Origin: a virus
IMG/VR virus record: IMGVR_UViG_3300026276_000093
Coordinates: 1-46,639 of that record
Strand: one strand, 5' to 3'
Length of the DNA stretch: 46,639 nt
Below the pieces are notes generated by a model. That model made no database searches. It was not told the origin of the DNA and saw only the letters and a program-made list of their open reading frames with translations. Shown here one piece after another: positions 7,505-14,660 of this stretch. Numbering within the stretch: position 1 is the stretch's first letter; each line of letters begins with the position of its first letter. Made by a program: the position numbers and the translations under genes.

Positions 7505-7759
7505 ATGAAACTGTTGAAAAACGAATTTGAATACAAATTGTGGATGACTCATGACTTTTTGCGTTTAGATGAAGGCCTGAGCACATTATTTGATCCTGAC
7601 TTACTTGAGCGGGAGATATTAGCTCAGATGCCTGAGGAGTTTCCCTGTATTGCATGCATCGTAAAAGGTCTCAGTCTTTTCGAACCTGATGAAGCTAAAT
7701 TCATTTACCGACCCCAGATAGAAGAGTGGTCGCGGCTAATGAGCTCGGTAACTACATAG
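7505..7759 (+). CDS. Small accessory protein, paralogue 2
   Basis: This 84-residue acidic protein (MKLLKNEFEYKLWMTHDFLR) is the second copy of the tandem pair and has roughly half its residues identical to paralogue 1. GGAGG gives a strong ribosome-binding site. TGCTATCCT (7473-7481), the same extended -10 as before paralogue 1, lies just upstream, so the promoter appears to have been duplicated with the gene. A terminator follows at 7779-7802. No function is recognised. Confidence 0.7.
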   Translation: MKLLKNEFEYKLWMTHDFLRLDEGLSTLFDPDLLEREILAQMPEEFPCIACIVKGLSLFEPDEAKFIYRPQIEEWSRLMSSVTT

Positions 7760-7778
7760 TGTAAGAAAACTTTAGTAA

Positions 7779-7802
7779 GGCTGCCTGCGGGCGGCCTTTT
7801 TT
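7779..7802 (+). terminator. Intrinsic terminator after paralogue 2
   Basis: GGCTGCC-TGCG-GGCGGCC is followed by TTTTTT. Confidence 0.7.
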
Positions 7803-7884
7803 ATTTCATTGATTCGGCATTGAAGATAGCAATGTGCATTTAGCACTCTCTTACTTAGTTGGACTTATATCTCGGAAGTTATCC

Positions 7885-7924
7885 AAAAAAAACCTCACCT
7901 CTGCACTAAGCAGAAAGTGAGGTT
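7885..7924 (-). terminator. Orphan minus-strand terminator in the lysis leader
   Basis: AACCTCAC (7891-7898) and GTGAGGTT (7917-7924) form a perfect 8-bp stem. On the minus strand it is followed by eight T residues (7885-7892 on plus). No minus-strand protein gene lies upstream. The rest of 7803-8145 shows no convincing gene, so this may end a small antisense or intergenic RNA. Confidence 0.55.
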
Positions 7925-8145
7925 GCCAATCAGTGGCCAACACCAGGGAAGAAAAAAACATACATCTTTAATGGTCAATAGTTAAATAATTTTTAAGTAA
8001 AATTAAGGGCTGCATATAGGTGGCCTTTTCCGCTTTTAGCGGCCAGTCAATCAGCTAACCATTCAATTTTCGCAAAGTGACTGAGCCGCTAATTTCTTCC
8101 TACATCTTGACTGCGCACCCAACCGGCAAACCGGAGGGGGAGACT

Positions 8146-8415
8146 ATGAAAATGGACGAAAAATACAGTAACGCTACATATGGTGGTGCTGGAATTACGG
8201 CCTTCTTTGCAAGCTTATCCCTTCAGGATTGGGGCTTTATCGCTGGCGTGCTGATCGGGGCGCTCTTTACTGCTTTGACGTATTTCCTGAATCGTCGCGA
8301 ACAGATGAAGCGCACACGGATACTCCAAGAGATCGCCGATAAGGTTGATGCCAAAAATCCATCAGCAACGGTTCAGCTGGTGAATGATCTCGCACAGAAA
8401 ACCAGCGAGGTCTGA
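8146..8415 (+). CDS. S: Class II holin, pinholin-like
   Basis: This 89-residue protein has two short membrane segments, about residues 12-27 (Gly/Ala/Ser-rich ATYGGAGITAFFASLSL, SAR-like) and 29-49 (WGFIAGVLIGALFTALTYFL), with a charged C-terminal tail. This is the layout of phage 21-type pinholins, which depolarise the inner membrane and release the SAR endolysin encoded next. The start region reads Met-Lys-Met (8146 and 8152), a dual start like the lambda and 21 holin/antiholin pairs. GGAGGGGGAG lies just upstream. Confidence 0.75.
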   Translation: MKMDEKYSNATYGGAGITAFFASLSLQDWGFIAGVLIGALFTALTYFLNRREQMKRTRILQEIADKVDAKNPSATVQLVNDLAQKTSEV

Positions 8416-8416
8416 T

Positions 8417-8947
8417 TTGGCAAAGCTTAAGACAAAACTCAGTGCAGCAATGCTGGCGCTGATTGCTGCTGGCGCCTCGGCCCCGGCTCTGATGGGTCAA
8501 TTTCAGGATGAGAAAGAAGGCACAAGCCTAATTGCCTACCCTGATCAAGGTGGCATCTGGACAATCTGCGGCGGCGTGACGTATGTGAATGGCAAGCCTG
8601 TACTTAAAGGCATGAAGCTAACGCGCTCACAGTGCGATGCTATCGACAAAGCCGAGCAGGCAAAAGCGCTGGCGTGGGTTGATAAAAACATTCACGTTCC
8701 GCTTACTCCTCCCCAGAAGGTAGGGATCGCCTCGTTCTGCCCTTGGAACATCGGGCCGAGCAAATGCTTCCCTTCTACGTTCTACCGAAAAATTAACGCC
8801 GGTGACCGCCTTGGTGCTTGCGCAGAGATTAAACGCTGGATCTGGGACGGTGGGAAAGATTGCCGAATTCGGGCGAACAACTGCGCTGGTCAGGTCATTA
8901 GGCGTGATCAGGAAAGCGAACTGACCTGCTGGGGACTGGATGAATAA
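8417..8947 (+). CDS. R: SAR endolysin, T4-type lysozyme (GH24, RrrD-like)
   Basis: This 176-residue protein has an N-terminal signal-anchor-release segment (LSAAMLALIAAGASAPALMG). The catalytic triad is spaced as in T4 lysozyme: Glu of DEKEG, Asp of YPDQ nine residues on, and Thr of WTICGG six further. It hydrolyses peptidoglycan after release from the membrane. Its many cysteines are typical of SAR enzymes controlled by disulfide rearrangement. The likely start is TTG at 8417, one base after the holin stop with AGCGAGG upstream; this gives the usual MAKLKTKLSAA N-terminus. The upstream ATG at 8384 would lie inside the holin gene. Confidence 0.8.
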   Translation: MAKLKTKLSAAMLALIAAGASAPALMGQFQDEKEGTSLIAYPDQGGIWTICGGVTYVNGKPVLKGMKLTRSQCDAIDKAEQAKALAWVDKNIHVPLTPPQKVGIASFCPWNIGPSKCFPSTFYRKINAGDRLGACAEIKRWIWDGGKDCRIRANNCAGQVIRRDQESELTCWGLDE

Positions 8948-9443
8948 CAATTTATCGATCGTGCTGGCCTTCGTGGCTGGCGTCGCGCTGGTCTGGTGGA
9001 TTGAGGGGCTGCGCTGGGACGCCGACGTGTCAAAGCTGAAAGCGACCCACACCGCAGAGCTGAAGAAAATCAGTGATCAGGCAGTGATTGACCTGACCAA
9101 CCAGAAGAAACGCTCCGAAGCGGCACAAACCGCGCTGGCAGCTCTGGATGCCAAACACACGAAGGAATTAGCCGATGAACAGGCCAAAAATGACCGGTTG
9201 CGTGCTGATGTTGCTGACGGCACTCGCCGGGTGCGCATCGCGACAGCAAACCTTGCCACCAGCCAGCTCATCCGGGACACAACTTCCGGCACCTGCGGAG
9301 TGGGCGATGCAGCACAAGTCGAACTCTCTGGCGCTGGTGGACGGGCTGTTCTCGATCTCCGAGCCAGCGCCATCAAAGACAACGAAGTGATTGAATATCT
9401 CCAAGGCTATATCGAGCAAGTTGCAAAACAATGCAAACCTTAA
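8940..9443 (+). CDS. Rz: Rz-type inner-membrane spanin
   Basis: This 167-residue protein has an N-terminal membrane segment (LSIVLAFVAGVALVWWIEGL) and a long helical periplasmic region, the i-spanin architecture. Together with Rz1 it fuses inner and outer membranes in the last lysis step. The ATG overlaps the endolysin stop codon. The complete Rz1 gene is nested within it in another frame. The C-terminus (VIEYLQGYIEQVAKQCKP) recurs in altered form 430 bp downstream as an isolated relic. Confidence 0.85.
   Translation: MNNNLSIVLAFVAGVALVWWIEGLRWDADVSKLKATHTAELKKISDQAVIDLTNQKKRSEAAQTALAALDAKHTKELADEQAKNDRLRADVADGTRRVRIATANLATSQLIRDTTSGTCGVGDAAQVELSGAGGRAVLDLRASAIKDNEVIEYLQGYIEQVAKQCKP
9175..9390 (+). 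CDS. Rz1: Rz1-type outer-membrane spanin lipoprotein
   Basis: This 71-residue precursor is nested in Rz. It has a lipoprotein signal peptide ending in the lipobox LAGC with Cys at residue 20, and a short proline/serine-rich mature part (TLPPASSSGTQLPAPAEW). These are hallmarks of the o-spanin that partners Rz across the periplasm. The nested, out-of-frame arrangement is the usual lambda layout. Confidence 0.85.
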   Translation: MNRPKMTGCVLMLLTALAGCASRQQTLPPASSSGTQLPAPAEWAMQHKSNSLALVDGLFSISEPAPSKTTK

Positions 9444-9748
9444 TTCTCTGAAGAAACTTCCTGGATAACAACCTCATCCTCATTGACCGACTGGGTTGGT
9501 TGTTGGGCTGATTTAAGGCTCTCCCAATGATTGGTGCTAAATTGCACAACTTTTTGGATAGCAACAAAATGGCCTTTGTCATGGTTGGCAATATATCCAT
9601 CGATCACAGGCGTTAGCATGCAACCAAGTGGCACTTCAAAATTAGATTTAACCCAGATTGAGAACTTCAGATTTCCTGGTGCAGTCACTTTTAAAATCAG
9701 CAGGTTCTCTGCCGTTAAAAAGATTCTGTCTACAACTTTCCATTCCAT
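9440..9748 (-). CDS. Minus-strand accessory (moron-like) hypothetical protein
   Basis: This 102-residue protein (MEWKVVDRIFLTAENLLILK...) is transcribed opposite to the late genes and converges on Rz, its stop overlapping the Rz 3' end. The first about 75 residues look like a compact beta-rich domain (LKVTAPGNLKFSIWVKSNFE) and the tail is polar and acidic. The gene lies between Rz and a relic of a second Rz 3' end, so it probably arrived as an insertion. The ribosome-binding site is weak. No function is recognised. Confidence 0.55.
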   Translation of the reverse strand: MEWKVVDRIFLTAENLLILKVTAPGNLKFSIWVKSNFEVPLGCMLTPVIDGYIANHDKGHFVAIQKVVQFSTNHWESLKSAQQPTQSVNEDEVVIQEVSSEN

Positions 9749-9868
9749 AGGTTTTCACTCTGTTGAAAGGATACCCTAACAATAGAGCACAAAATGCTAA
9801 CAGTCCTTATAAAACTTCAGTAGTTGAGCTATGAGTTCTCAATATCGCAGTCAACCAGCACGATTAAC

Positions 9869-9930
9869 AAGTGATCCAATACCTTCAGGGCTATGCCGCT
9901 GAAGCCCAGAAGCGTTGCAAAATTAACTAA
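9869..9930 (+). pseudogene. Relic of an Rz 3' end
   Basis: The frame 9871-9930 encodes VIQYLQGYAAEAQKRCKIN followed by a stop, plainly similar to the C-terminus of the intact Rz (VIEYLQGYIEQVAKQCKP). The frame is closed by a stop just upstream. It is probably the original Rz terminus left behind when the minus-strand gene and a replacement Rz end were recombined in. Confidence 0.7.
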
Positions 9931-9942
9931 TAGGAAAAAGCC

Positions 9943-10167
9943 ATGACCGTAAAAGCAAAGTTCCGCTGCCACTTCATTCAAAAGGCAGATGATGATTCCA
10001 GCCGGACCATTCATATGAGTGCAGTCACTTCCGGCAGCCATGAAAATGAAGCCTGGTCAAAGCTCACGCCGGGCGGCCAGATTCAGATGCATATTTCTAA
10101 TCCTGATGCATTCAACCAGTTCGAACAGGGCAAGGAATACTACGTCGAAATTCAGCCTGCGGGCTGA
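9943..10167 (+). CDS. Conserved-looking small phage protein
   Basis: This 74-residue protein (MTVKAKFRCHFIQKADDDS... WSKLTPGGQIQMHISNPDAF... YYVEIQPAG) resembles small proteins found just before the terminase in lambdoid phages. It contains strands typical of a small beta-barrel. It follows the Rz relic by 12 bp and precedes the cos region. Function is unknown. Confidence 0.65.
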   Translation: MTVKAKFRCHFIQKADDDSSRTIHMSAVTSGSHENEAWSKLTPGGQIQMHISNPDAFNQFEQGKEYYVEIQPAG

Positions 10168-10201
10168 GTAGGCATTACAGCAGGCATTCACTGAGTTTCT
10201 G

Positions 10202-10220
10202 TGATAATGATTATCATTTA
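10202..10220. promoter_or_regulatory. Fur-box-like palindrome next to cos
   Basis: GATAATGATTATCATTTAT agrees with the 19-bp Fur consensus (GATAATGATAATCATTATC) at 15 of 19 positions, counted by eye. It lies about 35 bp left of the predicted cohesive-end cut. It may be a true Fur site, part of cosQ, or chance. Confidence 0.3.
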
Positions 10221-10234
10221 TGAAAGGTACTCCC

Positions 10235-10295
10235 GACAGGGGGCCTCTCCACGGGGCGGCGGACTCGCGGAAAACGGCTAGTTTTCGCGATCTAG
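10235..10295 (+). other. cos packaging site (lambda-like cosN)
   Basis: CGACAGG at 10234-10240, ACGGGGCGGCGGACTCGCGG at 10251-10270 and GTTTTCGCG at 10281-10289 closely follow lambda cos. By analogy the 12-nt cohesive end would be GGGCGGCGGACT at 10254-10265. It lies about 120 bp before the terminase small subunit, as expected. Exact nick positions are inferred. Confidence 0.75.
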
Positions 10296-10382
10296 GGTCA
10301 TCATCATCATCTGCGCAGGTTATTGATTTTGCAGTATGCGAAATTGCAAAGATGTCGAATCGTTTAAAAAGTGTTCACCATC

Positions 10383-10871
10383 ATGGACCAAGAAATCGCC
10401 TCGCTCAAACTGAACATCAACCAGCTTGCAGGGATCACCGGTGTGCATCGGCAGACGGTCGCGGCGCGCCTGAAAAACGTCGATCCCGCACCGGGCAGTA
10501 ACGCGAAACTGAAATTATTTTCCGTCACCGATGTGTTAACCGAATTGATGATCCCGACGGTTTCTGGCGACGTGGCAGAAATGACGCCGTCCGACCGGCT
10601 GGCGCACTGGAAAGCCGAGAATGAGCGTCTGACCTTTGAACAAAGCATGGGGCAGCTCATTCCTGCAGAAGATGTGGCAAGAGAGTTTTCAGTGATGGCG
10701 AAAGCCGTGGTTCAGGTGCTGGAAACGTTGCCGGACGTACTCGAGCGAGATTGCGCGTTACCGCCGTCCGCCGTGATGCGTATACAAAATATTATTGATG
10801 ATCTGCGTGACCAGATTGCGCAGAAGGTCACTGATGCAGAACCGGAGGAGGACACGTCTGAGGAGGACTGA
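10383..10871 (+). CDS. Terminase small subunit (DUF1441/Nu1 type)
   Basis: This 162-residue protein begins MDQEIASLKLNINQLAGITG and continues VHRQTVAARLKNVDPAPGSN, a winged helix-turn-helix as in Nu1 and DUF1441 terminase small subunits that bind cos. The C-terminal half is helical and acidic, for binding the large subunit. I chose ATG 10383 over GTG 10371 by resemblance to family starts, since neither has a strong ribosome-binding site. The stop overlaps the large-subunit ATG. Confidence 0.8.
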   Translation: MDQEIASLKLNINQLAGITGVHRQTVAARLKNVDPAPGSNAKLKLFSVTDVLTELMIPTVSGDVAEMTPSDRLAHWKAENERLTFEQSMGQLIPAEDVAREFSVMAKAVVQVLETLPDVLERDCALPPSAVMRIQNIIDDLRDQIAQKVTDAEPEEDTSEED

Positions 10872-12973
10872 TGGCAAAGCGGGCTTCAGCGCGTGGCATC
10901 CGGAGAGATGTACCGGGCATTCTTCGCGCACCGCGGCGCATGCTGGTTGCCGATGCGGTCAGCCAATATATGCGCGTGCCGATGGGGGCGGGAAACTCCG
11001 TTCCCTGGGATCCGAATCTGGCACCGTATGTTGTCGACCCCATGAACTGCCTGGCATCCCGCGAGTACGACGCCGTGATCTTCGTCGGTCCGTCCCGAAC
11101 AGGTAAAACCATCGGTCTGATCGACGGCTGGATTGTTTACAACGTTGTCTGTGACCCTTCGGATATGTTGCTTATCCAGATGACGGAAGAGAAGGCGCGT
11201 GAGCACAGCAAAAAGCGCCTTGACCGAACCTTTCGCAGCAGCCCGGAAGTGGCTAAACGCCTGAGCCCGCGCCGTAATGATAACAACGTATACGATCGGA
11301 CATTCCGGGCAGGGAACTACCTCAAAATCGGCTGGCCCTCTATTAATATTATGTCCTCGTCCGATTATAAGTGCGTTGCACTGACGGACTATGACCGATT
11401 CCCCGAAGATATTGACGGTGAGGGGGACGCTTTTACGCTGGCCTCAAAACGTACGACGACATTTATGTCTTCGGGCATGACGCTGGTGGAGAGCTCACCG
11501 GGTCGCGATATTCGTGATACCAAATGGCGCCGCAGTTCACTGCATGAGGCGCCGCCGACCACCGGCATTCTTTCTTTATACAACCGTGGCGATCGCCGAC
11601 GCTGGTACTGGCCTTGTCCGCACTGCGGCGAACACTTCCAGCCCGCGAAAGACGTGGTGCAGGGTTATCAGAATATTGCCGACCCTGTGGTCGCCAGCGA
11701 GGCGGCATTCATAGAGTGTCCGCATTGCCGGGGAAAAATTACAGCAGGGCAGAAGCGCGCACTTAATCAGAAAGGTGTCTGGCTTCGCGACGGTGAACAG
11801 ATTGACCGTCATGGCACTGTCACGGGAACGGCCAGACGATCGCGCATTGCGTCATTCTGGATGGAGGGACCCGCCGCGGCGTACCAAACGCTTTCGCAGC
11901 TGGTCTACAAATTGCTGTCCGCTCAGCAGGACTACGAGGCGAACGGCAGTGAAGAAACCCTTAAAGCGGTGATCAATACTGACTGGGGTCTGCCTTATAT
12001 CCCTCAGTCCAGCGTTGAGCAGCGCAAATCCGAAACCCTGATGGCGCGCGCCTCGACCGTGACCAAGCGCACCGTGCCTGACGGGGTGCGGTTTCTGGTG
12101 GCGACCGTTGACGTACAGGGCGGACGCAACCGGCGGTTCGTTGTGCAGGTGATCGGCTATGGCGCCCACGGTGAGCGCTGGGTCGTTGACCGATACAACA
12201 TTAAACAGTCGATGCGCACGGGGCCGAACGGCGAAAGCCTGCCGATTGACCCGGCTGGCTATCTGGAAGACTGGGATTTGCTGCGCACGGACGTGCTGGA
12301 TAAGCAGTGGCCACTCAACAGCAATCCGGACGTTTCTCTGCCCGTGCTGGCGATGGCCGTCGACTCCGGCGGTGAAGACGGTGTCACCGGCAATGCCTAT
12401 GAGTTCTGGCGCCAATGCCGCCGCGATGGCGTGCACAAGCGCGTTTATCTCTTCAAAGGGGACAGCACCACCCGCAGCAAGCTGATCACCAAGTCACTGC
12501 CGGACAATACCGACCGACCAAACCGCCGGGCGGAGGCCCGCGGTGACGTGCCGCTTTACCTTCTGCAGACCAACATGCTCAAAGACCGGATCAGTAACGC
12601 GCTTCAGCGCGATACGCCGGGGGCTAACTACGTCCACTTTCCTGACTGGCTGGGGGAGTGGTTCTATGACGAACTGACCTACGAAGAACGGGGCGCTGAC
12701 GGCAAATGGACTAAGCCGGGCAAGGGGGCAAACGAGGCGTTCGACCTGATGGTCTATGCGCATGCACTGGTGATTTTGCGCGGGTATGAGCGAATAAACT
12801 GGGTAAAACCGCCTTCGTGGGCGCAGCCCATTGCGCAACCTACACCCGGCACGCAGTCAGAACCGCCAGCCTTGCCAGCCCGCAGTAATCACCCAAAACC
12901 GAAAACAACCCGCGCCCGGACAGAGGATAAACCTTCTGCCTGGGCGCCATCGACATCAGGAGGCTGGGTATGA
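10871..12973 (+). CDS. Terminase large subunit (GpA family)
   Basis: This 700-residue protein has a Walker A motif GPSRTGKT at residues 73-80, a Walker-B-like CVALTDYDRFPEDI near 165-178, two zinc-binding CPHC motifs (CPHCGEHF and CPHCRGKI) and a C-terminal nuclease-like region with acidic clusters (AVDSGGEDG). This matches the lambda GpA terminase family, which cuts cos and pumps DNA into the prohead. Length is normal. The gene is coupled to both neighbours by overlaps. Confidence 0.9.
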   Translation: MAKRASARGIRRDVPGILRAPRRMLVADAVSQYMRVPMGAGNSVPWDPNLAPYVVDPMNCLASREYDAVIFVGPSRTGKTIGLIDGWIVYNVVCDPSDMLLIQMTEEKAREHSKKRLDRTFRSSPEVAKRLSPRRNDNNVYDRTFRAGNYLKIGWPSINIMSSSDYKCVALTDYDRFPEDIDGEGDAFTLASKRTTTFMSSGMTLVESSPGRDIRDTKWRRSSLHEAPPTTGILSLYNRGDRRRWYWPCPHCGEHFQPAKDVVQGYQNIADPVVASEAAFIECPHCRGKITAGQKRALNQKGVWLRDGEQIDRHGTVTGTARRSRIASFWMEGPAAAYQTLSQLVYKLLSAQQDYEANGSEETLKAVINTDWGLPYIPQSSVEQRKSETLMARASTVTKRTVPDGVRFLVATVDVQGGRNRRFVVQVIGYGAHGERWVVDRYNIKQSMRTGPNGESLPIDPAGYLEDWDLLRTDVLDKQWPLNSNPDVSLPVLAMAVDSGGEDGVTGNAYEFWRQCRRDGVHKRVYLFKGDSTTRSKLITKSLPDNTDRPNRRAEARGDVPLYLLQTNMLKDRISNALQRDTPGANYVHFPDWLGEWFYDELTYEERGADGKWTKPGKGANEAFDLMVYAHALVILRGYERINWVKPPSWAQPIAQPTPGTQSEPPALPARSNHPKPKTTRARTEDKPSAWAPSTSGGWV

Positions 12974-13188
12974 ATCAGGCCGATATTGAAGACATGATCC
13001 AGCAGTATATGACCGCCGAGCGCGCCGTTCTGCAGGGGAAATCCATCACGTTCAACGGGCAGTCCATGACGATGGAGAACCTGAGCGAAATCCAGAAGGG
13101 GCGAAACGTCTGGGAGCGGCGTCTCAGCACGCTGCTGGCGTCACAGCGCGGGCGACCGCAGTACCGGCTGGCGAGGTTCCCGCGATGA
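12970..13188 (+). CDS. W: Head-completion protein, gpW-like
   Basis: This 72-residue protein (MNQADIEDMIQQYMTAERAVLQGKSITFNGQ... RLARFPR) sits between terminase and portal exactly where lambda W lies. It has the same pattern of helix, beta hairpin (KSITFNGQSMTM), helix. gpW joins DNA-filled heads to the connector. The assignment relies on position and pattern. Confidence 0.65.
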   Translation: MNQADIEDMIQQYMTAERAVLQGKSITFNGQSMTMENLSEIQKGRNVWERRLSTLLASQRGRPQYRLARFPR

Positions 13189-14660
13189 GCCTGATTGATG
13201 ACGCAATTGGCCTGTTTTCACCCGGCTGGAAGGCATCCCGCCTACGTTCACGCGTGGCGATAAACGCCTACGAGGCGGCATTACCGACGCGCACGCACCG
13301 GGCGAAGCGCGAAAACCGCAATGCCAACCAGCTTACCCAGTTCGCCGGACGTTCGATCCGCGAGCAGGCGCGCTGGCTGGACAATAATCACGACCTGGTG
13401 ATCGGCCTGTTGGACAAACTGGAAGAGCGCATCGTCGGCGCGCGGGGCATCGTTGTTGATCCCCAGCCTATCCTGAAAACGGGGCTGGTGGCCGATGACC
13501 TGTCCAAACAAATACGTGCTGCGTGGGCGGAGTGGTCTATTTCTCCCGACGTTACCGGGCAGTTTACCCGCCCGGTCCTTGAGCGTCTGATGGCGCGAAC
13601 CTGGCTGCGCGACGGCGAGGTTTTCGGGCAAATGGTTCGGGGTGCCGCACCCGGACTGACGCCGACGGCCAACATCCCCTTCTGGGTCGAGGCGCTGGAG
13701 CCGGATTACATCCCGCTTGAGATGAGCGATACCGGCAGGGGAATTTGCCAGGGCATTTATCTCAACAGCTGGGGATGCCCGACAAAGTACGTCGTGTATA
13801 AGAATCTGGTGACCTCCGGCGTGGCGCTGGGTAACACCAAAGAAATCGCTGCAGACGGCATGATGCACCTGAAATTCATGCGCCGTCTTCATCAGGTCCG
13901 CGGCAACAGCCTGCTCTCCGGCATCCTTATCCGCCTGAGTGCGCTGAAAGAGTACGAGGATTCAGAACTGACCGCCGCCCGCATTGCCGCCGCGCTGGGC
14001 ATGTACGTGAAAAAAGGCGACGGCCAGACATACGGCGACGACGGTAATGACAAAGGTCCCCGTGAGCTCAACATCGAACCCGGCATGCTTTTCGATGAGC
14101 TGGCGCCGGGTGAAGAGATTGGGATGATTAAATCAGACCGGCCCAACCCTAACCTCGAGACGTTCCGCAACGGTCAGCTCAGGGCGGTGGCCGCCGGCAG
14201 CCGCAGCAGCTTTTCCAGCATCTCCCGCAACTATAACGGTACCTACAGCTCCCAGCGTCAGGAGCTGGTCGAGTCCTTTGAAGGGTACGGCATTCTTCAG
14301 GATGCGTTTATCGCCGCCGTGACCCGTCCGATGTACCGCAGCTGGTTGCAGATGGCCATCACCGCGGGCGTGATCAACGTGCCCCCCGACGTGGACACGG
14401 CGACGCTGTTTAACGCCGTGTACAGCGGACCGGTCATGCCGTGGATTGATCCAATGAAAGAGGCTAATTCGTGGCGCGTGCTTCTGCGCGGCGGGGCGGC
14501 AACGGAAGGTGACTGGATCCGGGCGCGCGGCGCTAATCCGGGCGATGTAAAACGCCGCCGCAAGGCGGAAGTCGACGAAAATAAAGCGTTAGATCTGGTC
14601 TTCGACACGGATCCGGCAAATGATAAAGGGGAAGCCAGTGCGCAAGAATCCAAGAAATAA
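13185..14660 (+). CDS. B: Portal protein (lambda B family)
   Basis: This 491-residue protein has typical portal sequence: an early basic helix (AYEAALPTRTHRAKRENRNA), AGRSIREQARWLDNNHDLVIG, a WVEALEPDYIP segment, and ALGMYVKKG followed by EPGMLFDELAPGEE. It forms the dodecameric channel through which DNA enters. The start overlaps the W stop by ATGA and the end overlaps the protease-capsid gene. Confidence 0.9.
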   Translation: MSLIDDAIGLFSPGWKASRLRSRVAINAYEAALPTRTHRAKRENRNANQLTQFAGRSIREQARWLDNNHDLVIGLLDKLEERIVGARGIVVDPQPILKTGLVADDLSKQIRAAWAEWSISPDVTGQFTRPVLERLMARTWLRDGEVFGQMVRGAAPGLTPTANIPFWVEALEPDYIPLEMSDTGRGICQGIYLNSWGCPTKYVVYKNLVTSGVALGNTKEIAADGMMHLKFMRRLHQVRGNSLLSGILIRLSALKEYEDSELTAARIAAALGMYVKKGDGQTYGDDGNDKGPRELNIEPGMLFDELAPGEEIGMIKSDRPNPNLETFRNGQLRAVAAGSRSSFSSISRNYNGTYSSQRQELVESFEGYGILQDAFIAAVTRPMYRSWLQMAITAGVINVPPDVDTATLFNAVYSGPVMPWIDPMKEANSWRVLLRGGAATEGDWIRARGANPGDVKRRRKAEVDENKALDLVFDTDPANDKGEASAQESKK

